Source: Pterobdella sp. o SKG-2022 (taxonomy: Eukaryota > Annelida > Clitellata > Hirudinida > Piscicolidae). Taken from it: DNA of 64,000 nucleotides. The notes under the pieces are model-generated. The model saw only the letters and a list, made by a program, of their open reading frames with translations, was not told the origin of the DNA and did no database searches. The translations under genes and the position numbers were made by a program. Shown here piece after piece: positions 36,637 to 49,800 of this stretch (its first letter is position 1; each line of letters starts with the position of its first letter). The stretch is taken from contig OZ038324.1 in NCBI GenBank assembly GCA_964035795.1, positions 9,768,772-9,832,771 of the forward strand. Direction: 5' to 3'.

Positions 36637-37875
36637 GCATAAACTTCCAGCTACAAGGAACATTATAAAGGCTTTTTGATAGCTTCACTTACAGTTCAAA
36701 ATAAATCCATTGTATCATAAAGAACAATTAAAATATCAATTGAAAAAATAGAAATAAGAAAAATGAATGAGAACGACAAGATGGAGCTCCACCATACAAA
36801 GCAATAGGCATGAAAAAATAAGCAAGAATGAAACGAGATTAATTATTTAAAAGCAGTTTCCTTTTTATTGGTTCATTACAAACTTTATCAAATCAAATTT
36901 TATGTGAGTATTTCCAAATATACTTACTAACTGAAACAATATAAATTCATCAGCTGAATTATTCAACTCTGGTACCATTTTTTTTTTACTTAATTAACTT
37001 CAATAAATAAATTTAGTTGCGAAACAAAAACACACAAAATGCAAAGAGTAACATAAAAAAATAAACTCCAAAAAAGGATATTTTCAAGCTTTTCTGAAGT
37101 CCACATTATGTGACACCCCACCCCATAACATTACATGAAACACACACTTTTCAACACACAAATACACTTGTTAAATTTAACACATAACATGTAAAACTCA
37201 TTTAACATACGTCACACGTGACCAAAACCACATATGACACGCAGCCCACATGTGTTTTATCAACAAGAATAGAAACTTTGTATTCTTAACTGACGAGAAG
37301 AATGATGCAGATAAATGCTTAATTCAAACACAATTTCTAATCGTTTTCATATATATTGTTTCAATTTGTTTTATCTACATCATCATCGTTATATTCATCT
37401 TCACCATTACCATCGTCTTCATCATCATCTTCATCGTCTTCATCATCATCAGCTAGCTAACTTTCTTTTTCATCTATTACACCACCTTTTTTCATCTCTT
37501 TTATCCTCCTCATTTTCTTCATCTTCTTCTTCATCATTTTCATTTTCTTTATCTTCTTCATCATTACCGTAAGCATTTCATAAGTATGCACTTCAGAGAA
37601 ATTCAAGCTACAATCTATTTTACAATTTTCAATTTGTTTTTTTACCATGATGCATCATAACATTTTTCTTTTCTTCCAGTGCTTAGGAGCCTTTGAACCA
37701 CTTTCATCATACTCTCTTTGAAGTCTATTTTTGCGAGTTTTTCAAATCTACAAATAAGACATTAAGAAATCAACCTTTGCACATCACCACACGGCATTAC
37801 AAATCTGCATTCCCACCAGCATTCCATCTTCCATCTCTAGCATCTTCATACAACAAAACACACCACACAGGTGAA

Positions 37876-40800
37876 ATGCTTGCAACCTTCCATTCTATTT
37901 TCCTCTTTCTCATCCACGTCTCCATCTTCTTCTACTCCTTCTCCTTTCCAGACGATATCATTTCTGAAACCGAAACAGTACTGGAAGTGAGTCTGATGCT
38001 GGTGGAAGAGCAGGTAGTGGGCACGACAATCGGACACCTTAAGAAAGAATATGAGACGAGGTTTGCACAGCGGGATGTCACCTTCAGCTTTTTGAGGCCT
38101 CCTGATCCCCCTTGGTTTCATCTGCATCCCATTTCTGGGAACCTCAGTACCTCAGCCAGGCCTGATCGAGAGCAGATCTGCAAGCAACAAAACTACTGCA
38201 CCATCAAGTTTGATGTGGCTGCCAAGGCATCACATCGAGTGAAGATTCTTCGTGTGGTCGTCACCCTGCTCGACATCAATGACAACCCTCCTCACTTCAC
38301 TGCAGACAACAGAGTTTTGGAGATCACAGAGTCTTCTCCCCCTGGATCGCAGTTTGATCTCCCTCTGGCCTGGGACCCCGACAGTCCCAACTTCGGAGTG
38401 AAGTTCTACCGCCTGAAAAGCAGGCAAGGTAATCTTAATGACACCTTCCAACTCTCAACCAAAACAGAAGATTTCTCATACTCGGGCTGGTATTACTCCA
38501 ATCCTTCAGCTGACACCACCAAGTTGGTGCTGAAGAAGCCTCTAGACAGGGAGTTGTTAGACTCGTATGATGTGAGACTGGTGGCGGTGGATGGAGGGGA
38601 GCCGGAGAAAACAGGGGTGGTCAACATCAAGATCATCATCACTGACGTCAATGATAACTCGCCTATCTTTGAGAAGGAAATTTACTCTAAGCGTTTGTCT
38701 GAAGATGCTCCTCTCCTAACGTCTGTCATGCACGTCAGAGCAGTTGACTATGATGCAGACCTCAATGGCAAGGTTGTCTATTCCATGCATCAATCCATCA
38801 CTCCATCTGCCAGATTTTTCTCTCCCATTCCCTTCGTTATTGATACTGAAACTGGAGAAATCTATTTGAATGCCACTCTTGACTACGAGTCTTCCCCCTC
38901 ATATGAACTCACGGTCACAGCCACTGATCAGGCTTTGTCACCAACTTCCTCCACCACCCAAGTCCACATTTCCATCATCGACATCAACGACAACAGCCCC
39001 CAAGTTGCCATTGACACTCTGTGTTCGATGGAGGGGGTGGCTGAGGTGGCGGAAGAAACGGAACCTGGGGCATTTGTGGCCCACTTGAGACTGAGTGATG
39101 CTGACAGTGGAGACAACGGCAGAGCTGTATGTGGTTTAAACGACACCTTCAATTTTCAGCTTGCTCTCGTCGAAATCAAAAGCACCATCACTGAATATCA
39201 AATCGTCAACAAACGCATTCTCGACAGGGAGCAAGTTGACTGCTACTACATTGAAGTATTCTGTTACGACTTCGGCTCAGACCAACTGACATCGTCAAAA
39301 GTGCTGAAGGTGAATGTGTTGGACGTGAACGATCACAAACCAACTTTCTCACACCAGTCATACAGCGCCCACATCAGGGAGGGAAACCTGGTGGGAGCCA
39401 CAGTGATACAACTGGAAGCAGTGGATGGTGATGAAGGAGACAACAAAAAATTGGAATTCTTCATTATCGATCAAACCCCATTCAACCACTCCACCTCTCA
39501 CCACCCCAACTTCACCGTCTTCACTTCATCCAACCAACTTTTTTACATTGAAAGTGATTCAGGTCTCTTAAAAGCTTCCGTTTCATTGGACAGAGAGACG
39601 TTTGGGGGAGTGGTGTTGAGGGTAGGGGTGATGGACCATGGGGACCCTCCTCTGAAAGACATCGCTACCATTAAGGTTGGCTTTTGTGTGTTTTTTGTAG
39701 ATCTATGTGTGTTATTAAAAATGTATGTGCCTTCAGATGTAATTGTGAGTGCGTAAAGTTATGTATACGTGTGCGTGCGTCTGCCGCCATTGCTTGCTTC
39801 TACAATAAATCCTAAAAAAAGCAAATTTTGCATGTTGCTATAGAATTAAATTCCAACTTTGAAAATAATTCATGTAATTCCAATGGAGTTATTTTTAATT
39901 GTAAGGACAACGAATGAATGGTGCAGAAGCACAGAATAATGAATGTAGTCAAGATTTGGTTAGACCAAGTGTTAACATATTGCTATTCGATGGATATTTT
40001 GTTCATATGGATCTCACTGCTTCTCACATCATCCATCATTTATAATTAGTAAGTGGAAAAATAATTATCCAATAATAATAACAATGAGAATAACAATAAT
40101 TAAATGAGAATAATAATAACATAAGCATAATAATAACAATAAGAACAAAAACAAGAATAATAATAACAACAATAAAAAAAATAATGAGCTGAAATATTAA
40201 TATTAAAAGGGAAATAATGATGATATGAGCTATTAATTTCAATTGACGCACACGTGAGAGGCTGAAGCACTCCAAAACATTTTTAATATAACTAAACAAA
40301 AAATTGAAGCTAAAGTTAAATAGCAATCTTTTTCAAAATGAGTATAATAGTTGTTGTGGAAAAAAATTATAGAATAGAAATTATGGAACAAAAATTATGG
40401 AATGAAACCAAAAGAATTTATAATAAGGATGCAAAGGACAACAACGTTGGATACTTAGTTGTTTGCAAGGAGCTTTGTGGGTTGTATTCTTCTCCGAACA
40501 GTCACACTCAAAATTTTTCAAAATGAAAAAAAAGATTTGAAAAAAGTTTTTAATATAAAAACAGCAATTTGAAAATTGATAAAGAAAAGTGAAAGTTTTC
40601 AAATAAAGTTGCATTGAAGGCAAACTTCACGAGGTTTCAGAAGTGCTTGCATTTCAGGCTGCAGGCTTCAAAAATTTCCGTAAATTTTCGTAATGAACCT
40701 TCAATGAAAGTTTCTTTTAAGATATTGAAGTTTCTACTTTCGTTTAAATCTCATTCACACACACGCAAACATTAACACCATACCCCTAGGTAACCATTGA

Positions 40801-43800
40801 TGACGTCAACGACCACGCTCCTCTCTTTACCCTCCCCTCTCACACCTTTGGAGTCAGAGAAAATCAACCAGCGGAAACGGAAGTAGGACGTGTCATGGCG
40901 ACTGACGCAGATGAAGGGGGAAATGCAAAGATTGTGTACTCTATTGCAGGGTTCAGAGAAGATTATATTGGCGCAGAAAATGCTTTCTATGAGAAATACT
41001 TGAAAGAAGCAAGGAATGGAACATCTGAGCTACGATCGAAAGCCTCTCCCTTTTTTGCCCACCACACCTGCCCCTTTACCATCGAGTCCCACTCAGGCCT
41101 CATTACGACATCACGACCCCTCGACAGGGAGAAAGTCACCTTCTACCAACTCACCATACAAGCCTCAGACATGGGCACCCCGTCCAAACACTCCCTCAAC
41201 TCTGTCACAGTGTATGTGGCTGATGAGAACGATAATTCTCCAAAGTTTGAAACTGATTTGACTTTTCACGTGTCGCCATTGGTCCCTGTCTTCTTTATTG
41301 TCGCTCGTCTGCGCGCCTCTGATGCAGACTATGGTACCAACTCTAAAGTAAAATACTACATAGTTTCTGAAAAGAAGATGAAGGAAGATTATGATTTGAG
41401 AAACGATGATGAAGTAAAAAAAATCGATGATGATGAGAATTATATTCAAAATAGTGCCTCAAAAAAACAAAACATCAAGGATAAAGCGAAAAACACCAAG
41501 CAGCACCAAAACACCTCAGCAGAGACCTTTGCATTGGATGAAGATAGGGGGTTTCTTTACACACTCCACCCCCTTTCAAACTCCTCCTACTTCCTGCTCA
41601 TCATACAAGCTCAAGACTCTGGAAGTCCTTCGTTGACGTCACAAGCCTCCATCAAAGTGGTCATTAACTCTTCAGTCTCCATGCCAGGGAAAGAAGAAAT
41701 TCTACAGCACATGTTTCTACCTAACATGCATATGAGCGGTATTGAAGGGGCGGTAAAAGAACAGAACTTGTGGTTGGTGTGTTTGTTGGCAGTGGTGTCT
41801 GGAGCGGTAGTGATCATGTTGGTGGTGGCCATCGTGGTGGTTTGCAGACAAGATCACAGGAAGAAGAAGCCGTACAGGTGTCGAGTGGAGGAAGTGGACC
41901 CAAAGCAACAGTGTGGATTCCTGCAGAAGAATACCGACGAAGGTGTGTCAGTTATAATCTACGTGCAGATTAATTTAACAGTCATACCTGCAACTTTATG
42001 AAATCTTTATTATATGATGCATATACAAGCAAAAATAATTGAAAAATTACACACAATAATACCTATCTGATACCGAGTACCAGAGTAATATTTTCAATTA
42101 AATAATACCAGGTATTGTTCTGTTCTCCATTAAAAAGTGGCTTGTCTGTGGTATTATTTTGTATGACAAACTTGAAGTCTACTGTGTCACATTCTTCCGA
42201 TACTTCAGTAATAAATTCTTTTCAAACTCAGCTGTTGCCTTCAAATGTCTCAAGTTGATTTACATGCTAGCAACATTTTCCAAGTTTTCAAATAATCTTC
42301 AACTTCAGTTGGATTTTTTTTGTCTATATAATGATTTTTCCATGGAGGCGGCAATTTTCTATGAGAAACATTTTTAGTTTAAGAGCCTTATATGTTTGGC
42401 GCGGGTTTTGGTGATGATTGCACAGAAATATTGTAGCCATATTGGCACCCCACATACACAAAGCATATACACAGAGGTGAGCAAGAAATGATTCAAACAC
42501 AAAGCCCTTACACTTCAACACACCATAAACCATCAAGAAGATAAACATTCAAAACAAACATGCAAGCACTTTTATTTTTTAATCATCCTCTGAGTCTCCA
42601 ACTTGAAGGATATTTCAGTCTTTATAACAGGCTTCGAGAGCTATTTTTAAAGACTGGTGTGAGCTTCAGAAGCGGAATAAATCTTTCTCAAACGTGGCAA
42701 CCGCTCACGTGCTGCAGTGACGTCAAAAGTTGCCTACTTAGAAACTCACGTAGTGCTTGATTACTTTTTTATTGCGCACAACACATGCGCCTCGCGGAGG
42801 CACGATCCACTCATTCCGACGCCTTGGTCTTTTATTGTTTTAGATTGTTTTTTAATTTTATCTCCAATTATCATTTATGTAGACTTTTTTTTCTTATTGC
42901 ACAGAAAACAAAGTGACGGAGGTTTCTATAAATTCATTGATTTGCACTGATAAGAACTTTGCGGAAGACAATGTTATCAATAAAAACGATGAAAGTAAAA
43001 ACAAATTCAAGCAAAAAGGGGGTTACTACAATGAAAAAAAAAAAATTAAAAACGGAAATGACAAAAACGTTTTCAATTACGTCATTAACAAAAATAAAAA
43101 AAACAACAATGACGACGTTTGTATTGTGAAAGTCACCATGAGTGTTGACGTCAGCAAAGATGTTCCCGCCATTATTACGTCACGAGACATGCACAACTTA
43201 AGCCATCAGGTTACTTTTAACATACTTTTAATGTTTTTAAATTCTACTTCTGCTTGAACTATTTATGCTCTTTCTTTAATTTAAAAGCGTTTAATCTGAA
43301 TTTATAAAATATTAATCATTCTATGCATTTGCAATATTTATCTCACTTTAGCCTTGGTTTTTGTTTTTTTTTGTTTATCAGTCACATATCGTTATTGTTG
43401 AAGCTGTCAATTGCGTAACAGCAATCCCAAAAAAAGCGAGCTGTTGTGCCACTAAGCTGGCTTCAGGTGGATGGCGGAAGAAAATAAATGGATAGAAAAA
43501 CTTGAGAAGATAGATGACCTCAACTGATAGATAGAAAATAAGATGGATAAAATATGGTTGGATAAAAAAGAAGATGAGTCATAAAAATGGATGGATGAAT
43601 GGATAGATGGATGGATAGATGGATGAAAGGATGATAGATGGAAGGATAGATAGATGGATAAATTGTTTGATGAATAATAGATGGGAAAACGATGAATGGA
43701 TGGATGGAAGAATGATGGGTGGAAGGACGATGGATGGATGGAAGAATGATGGATCAAAGGATGATAGATGGAAGGATGATAGATGGAAGAATGATGGATG

Positions 43801-46800
43801 GAAAGATGATAGATGGAAGACTGATGGATGAAAGAATGATGGATGGAAGGATGATGGATAGATGAAAGAATGATGGATGGAAGGATGATGGCTGGTTGTC
43901 ATAATGACAAATGGAATGATAGGTATAGAGAAGGATCGTAATGGGAGGCAAGCATAACATTGAGACCATAAAACCAAAATGGTGTTTTTAGTTGGGGCTT
44001 GTCGATGCTACTAATTTCTTTCATGTGTCGATGCTTGTGTGTGTGTGTGTGTGTGTGTGTGAGTGTGTAACCCGCGAAACGTGTTCAAAAGCTCCGATGT
44101 TTTTTTTGAGTTTTATATTGGATACATTGCGAATTTTTTGTTAAAAAACGTTTGTACAAGTTGTTGAAATATAAGTTTTTGGAAATTGAGTAGATACCGC
44201 TTCAAAATTTTGAAACAAAAAAGTTATTTTTGAAACGCAAAACGAAGTTCACAGGTGAAACAGAGCGGATTAAAAAAAGAACATAGAAAGCTGGCTCAAA
44301 CTTAATTACCTAACTTATACATCAACTTAAAAAAAATATGAAACAAACATCCAAATATATTCAAAAAGCATTAAACACAGAAAAATCACTGCGTATTGCT
44401 GATAACGTACCAGTGCAAAACCACACCAAATCCTCAGTGAAAATGAAGGTTGAAACCACAAAAATAGGATGCTGGAACGTCAAAAGCATGGGCAACCCAA
44501 CGAAGTTCAGCATAAAACTGATAAACGTTATTGCAACAATGAGAGAAAAAAACTTATCTCTTTTAGCAATGTCGGAAGTGCAATGGGCAGGCAGTGGCAC
44601 TCTGGAAATCGAAGGTACAACAGTGCTTTATTCTGGGCTCTCAGAACCAAAAAATGGTAACCAACGAGGAGTAGCTATTGCTCTCAGAAGTGATCTCAGA
44701 AAGGCTTGGAAGAAAGAAGGCACTCACAGCATGATTTCAGAAAGAGTGATTAAAGCAAGAATAAAAGTTGAAGACAAACACATAAACTTCATAGCCGTTT
44801 ATGCCCCAACAGAGTTAGACGATAAAGAAGAATCTGAAAACTTTTACGAAACCCTGCAAGACCAACTTGCCAGAATCAACAAAAAAGAACATGTGATAGT
44901 GTTGGGAGACTTCAACGCACGTGTTGGACCACTTGAAAACCCATCACGACTCCATGGCCGTCATAACCCAGATAAAAGAAATGTGAATGGTTCAAGGTTA
45001 GTTGATTTCTGCAACACCAACGGTCTGATAATAACAAACACCATCTTCCCACACAAAAGAATACACCAATGGACTTGGTATCACCCGAATCAAAAAAAGG
45101 ACATGTTCTTGATTATGTGCTCATCAGTCATCAGTTACGAGCAAACATATGTGATACCAAGGTCACTCGAAAAACAATTCATATTTCAGATCATAATATG
45201 GTTATATCCAAATTGATACTGAAGAATCATAAAATAAAATATAATAAAAACCCAAATAATAACACAAATATACTCCACGATAAAATAACGAACCCAACAA
45301 AATTAGAAAAAATATACATAAACAAATTTAAAGAAGAATTAACATATAATTTGAACAAAATAGACCAAAATAATTCAGTAGAAGAGAGGTGGAAATGCTT
45401 CAAAGAAAGTTTATTGAACGCCTCAAAGCAATTACCAAAAAAAAAAAAAAATGCCTAAAAGACCATGGGTAAATGAAGAGGTTAAAAAACTTTCAACAGA
45501 AAAATCTGAACTCCACTTCAAAATAAAAGCCCTCAAACAAAACGGTCGTGCAATCCCACAAAACCTGATTAGCAGCTACAAAGAAATAAAAACTGAATCC
45601 AGAAAAGCTTGTAGAAAAGCTATCGATACGTGGTGGGAAGAAAAGACTGAAGAAGCTGAGAAAACAACCGAACTCACCAACAAACAGGGCCGTGGAGGTT
45701 CAATTCTCAAACTACTGAAAAAAGAAAAACACACAAAAATAAAACCTTCGACAAATTTGAAATCTTTAGATGGCAGACAAACACTCTTTTCATCAGAAGA
45801 TAAAATCATAAGATGGAAAGAACACTTTGCATCAGCAGCCAGTTCCGATTCCACAGTAGACACTACGGCATACAGCGAGCTTCTACCTTCTATAATCACA
45901 CTTGATGATGAAGAGGTAGCAGATCTATCTAAGCCTCCTTCCATAATGGAGCTAACAAATGCTTTGAAGCAATGTAAATTAGAAACAGCTCCGGGTTTAG
46001 ATGGAATCAGCTCAAATATGCTCAAAATTGGCGCCAATAAAACGGTATATTGGCTAAAAATAATCTCAGACCAGATATGGGAAATGGAAACAATCCCAAG
46101 TGATTGGAAAAATCAAATAATAGTTCCAATTCACAAGCATGGAGCAAGATCACTTTGTGAAAATTACCGAGAATTCGCCCTACTGTGTGTGGCTAGCAAA
46201 GTGTTTGGCAGAGCCATTCTAAAAAAAATGCAAAACGTCATAGAACAACAACTGGGTGAAAACCAATGTGGTTTTAGGCCGAATAGAGGTTGCTGCGACC
46301 AAATATTTGCAGCAAAGATCCTGATGCAGAGGGCAAAGGAATTTCAAAAACCCATTCATCTCTGCTTCATTGATCTCCAAAAGGCCTACGACACAGTCAA
46401 CCGAGATGCTCTCTGGGAAATTCTGTCGAAATCTTTCAGCTTGCCAGAAAAAATAATTCGCATCCTTAAAACTCTCCGTAGCTGTACAACAGGAGCGATC
46501 CGGGCTGATGGACAGTTGTCCGATGAGTTTCCCATCAGCGTTGGGGTGAAACAAGGAGATGTGCTGGCTCCTATGCTTTTTAATACATACCTCGACGCTG
46601 TGATAAGAGTGGCACTCAAGAATCACCCAGACAAAGGCATTCGCATTGAATATAGCCACAATGCCCCGTTGATGCATAACAGTCGCTATAAGCTAGAAGA
46701 GGCTATAACAGTACAATCAATAGCTTATGCCGATGATATAATGATCACGAGCGACAACATCAAAGACCTGGAATGCCTCGTCACTTCAATAGATGACGTT

Positions 46801-49800
46801 TTCATCAAATTTGGACTGAGAATAAACTTTAGCAAAACAAAATACATGACCATTCTACCAAAAAACTCAATTCCAAGCCTCAACACAACGCTGGCAATAC
46901 GTAACGATATAAACATCGAACAAGTGACACAGTTTAAATACCTGGGCAGTATCTTAAACAGTGACAACACAGTCGATGCAGAAGTTGAATCACGTATCAA
47001 TAAAGCCTCCCAAGTCTTTCGCAGCCTTAGTCGGTTGGTATGGTATCAACGAAAAATAAAAGTTTCCACCAAACTAAAACTTTTCAAAGCCATTATAATA
47101 CCAACGCTATTATACGGCAGCGAAACTTGGAATGTTCTTCAATGCCACATACAGCGTCTCCAAGTGTTCACAAACAGGTGTCTGAGAATCATCACGGGGA
47201 CTTCTCTTTGGGACAAACTGAGAAACACTCAACTACGATGTAAATCAAAAATAGAGCGAGTTGACGTGATGATTCAACGAAGAAGACTCCAGTGGCTTGG
47301 GCACTTGGAAAGAATGGAAAATTCAAGGCTTTCCAATTAATGGTGAGCAAAATTGCTGAAGGTTCACGGTCTCAAGGTGGTCAAAAGAAGAGATGGCATG
47401 ACCTAATATATACAGACCTAAAAAAGCTAAACATTATTGAAACCTGGAAAACAGAAGCTCGCAACAGAAACGATTGGCGCAAAAATATCAAATCGCTATC
47501 GCAAAAAACAAATGAAGAAGCTGAAAGAAACGAGCAATCAAAAAAAGATTTGAAAAAAAATATTTTTGATGTTCACTCCAAAAGCTCTTCATTCCAATGC
47601 CAGCATCCAGGTTGCAACAAAATAGCGGTCAAACCGAGAGGTCTGACAAACCACATCCGCCAAGTCCACAAAGCACCATCATTACAACATTGCCCGAATT
47701 GCAATAACGTTTTCAAAAAACAAGGACTTCATAACCACGTGAAGAAATGTTCCAGAAATCAATCTTCAGTGCACCTGCTGTCAAGTGGATAACGCACTTC
47801 CAAGTCCAAGTGTGAGTGTGTTTCGGTGGTTGTGTATGTGTGTGTCGTTGGTCTTGTATGTGTGTGTGAGTGTCGGTGGTTGTGTTTATGTGTGCCAGTG
47901 TAGTCGAAATTAAAATGGAAATTTCTTTCTCAAATTCTAATAATAAACTAGCTGATAAAGACTGTCATGACCTTCATTTCTCGAAGGACTAAAACTTGGG
48001 TAGTCTCTCCCCCCAAAATGGCGTCCTAGCAATTTCATCCCGTTGAAAAATTTAAACTTAAAATAAGTTTTAAAGTTAATTATAAAAAGAATAGTTTTAA
48101 TTCAAATTAGACAAAAAAATATTGCGGTTGAACGACCAAAAGTGAATCTTTATAATTAATAAAAAGTCAATAAAGAATTAAAAGTTCTAACGCAAGCATA
48201 CTACGAAGAAAAGTTTCAGGACAATATTGAAAAAAAACTCCAGCTAAATCATGCAAACTTTGAAAACCGACACATCGACTTTGGATAAATGGAGCAAGTG
48301 CTGCTGTCAGTGCAGTCTTCATTAGGTGGAATACGTACCAAGAAGGAGTTTTGTGTGTGTGTGTGTGTGTGTGTGTGTTTTAAAGTAAGTACGTGAGGAT
48401 TTGGGAAATTTTTAAAGTATATTTATATATGTTTGTGCGCGTGGATAATAAAAAGCAAGCTAAATAAAGAAAAAAAAACGGTTTTATCAAACAAGTATCA
48501 AGTATACTTTATAATGTGAGTTCAACTTACGAAAAGATTCGTATTATTATTCAGTTAATAAAAGTGTTTGATAAAATCGTTTTTTTGTTAATAGGCTAGT
48601 TTAATTAATCTAAATAAAGAAGATACACATTTTGATAGAAAATTCTGTCATTACTGCAAAAACGAGCAAAAATTAATGGTTTCGTCACTTTTCGATGATG
48701 CTTGATGCATGCACCTTCCAAAGAGGAAATAGATCCAAAAAAATAGAAGTAGATTGAAATTAAAAGAAACGAGCAAAGTACGGATGTATATCCGATTTGA
48801 TGTTCTTTGCGCATGAACTTTCAATCTCATTATTTCAATTTACTTTTCATTAATTTTCAACTTCAAAATACCTTTTAAAGACCTTCTTAACCTAGTAATG
48901 ATGCACAAGTTGCGTCCACTTAATATAATAAAACAACCAAACACACCTTTACACCGACACTTCTACACAAACACACACCACCTCACAAACACGCACAACC
49001 ACACCACCTCCCAAACCCACACAACCACACAAACACACACATAAAAAACAACACAAACACGCCTATATATAGACACACACCTCAACACCCAAACAACTCC
49101 CAACTGATCACAAAAATTAAACATCTCAGTTTTATGTTGGGATGTAGTTCTAATCAGTTCTTGGAATTGTCCTCTAGAGAGGCAGTCTTCCAAGCCCACA
49201 AGTCCCCGATTCCTTTCCTAAATCCTCTTGTTCTTCGTGTAAAAACTGTGTTTTAAAAAATTTCAAACTTCATTATTTTTATTAGCTTTTATTGTAATTA
49301 TAAAGTCCATAGGGCTAAAAGCTCTTTTACGCTAAGGCTTTCAATATTTAATTTCTACGTTAGTTCTCTGTCCATTTATTTGTCTTTGCATTCAGGTCAG
49401 ATATATATTTTGAATTATTTTCTATTACATCTATCCATCTCACACGCTTCAAAAAACATTCCTTGACCTCAAACCCTTTTTGCATGTGCATCTATGTTTA
49501 TTTGGGTGCCTGTTTGTATGCCTTAGTGTTTCTGAGGCTGTTTACTTGTATGGTTGTGATTTTCTTGGTTGTCAGTTTGTGTGTTTTTTGGCTGTCTGCT
49601 TGTATGTATTTATTAAGATGTGTGTCAATTTGTGTCGTTGTTTGCGTGGATAATTTTTCATTAGTGTTTGTCTGCATGGATAAGTGTCTATGTTGTCTCA
49701 TAAGCCACCCTGTGTTATCGTGACGGCGTGCAGTTATTTAAAGCAGCTAAGCTTATTTCTTGTTTAGGGTTTTATTCTCAATTCAATTTCTCTTTTTTCG

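Larger units (their letters stand above)
34444..37875. other. Intergenic region upstream of the protocadherin
   Basis: No gene recognised. Contents: an ACAC-rich stretch (34690-35000), imperfect (AGT)n, (CA)n, GATGAT and CATC tracts, a pyrimidine tract and CATCATC runs (37376-37445). The protocadherin promoter should lie in its last part; no motif is clear. Confidence 0.4.
44070..47815 (+). mobile_element. APE-type non-LTR retrotransposon (LINE), frameshifted
   Basis: A near full-length element: about 260 bp leader, endonuclease, reverse transcriptase, then C-terminal C2H2 fingers. It is in the sense orientation in a protocadherin intron. The reading frame changes three times (near 45090, at the A14 run at 45437-45451, and near 47335), so it is inactive as assembled, although the homopolymer one could be a consensus error. 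The RT and the LLYGSETW...LGHLERM tail resemble RTE/Ingi-type elements; I cannot fix the clade. The 3' end is a stem-loop (47769-47797) followed by TG-rich sequence. Confidence 0.9.

Noticed and set aside
43452..43977. Ser/His/Pro/Ile-rich minus-strand frames (also 28409-28677 and 30754-31740)
   Set aside because: Translations of degenerate GATG/GATA tandem repeats.
46219..46677. Long minus-strand frame in the LINE
   Set aside because: Antisense shadow of the reverse transcriptase frame.
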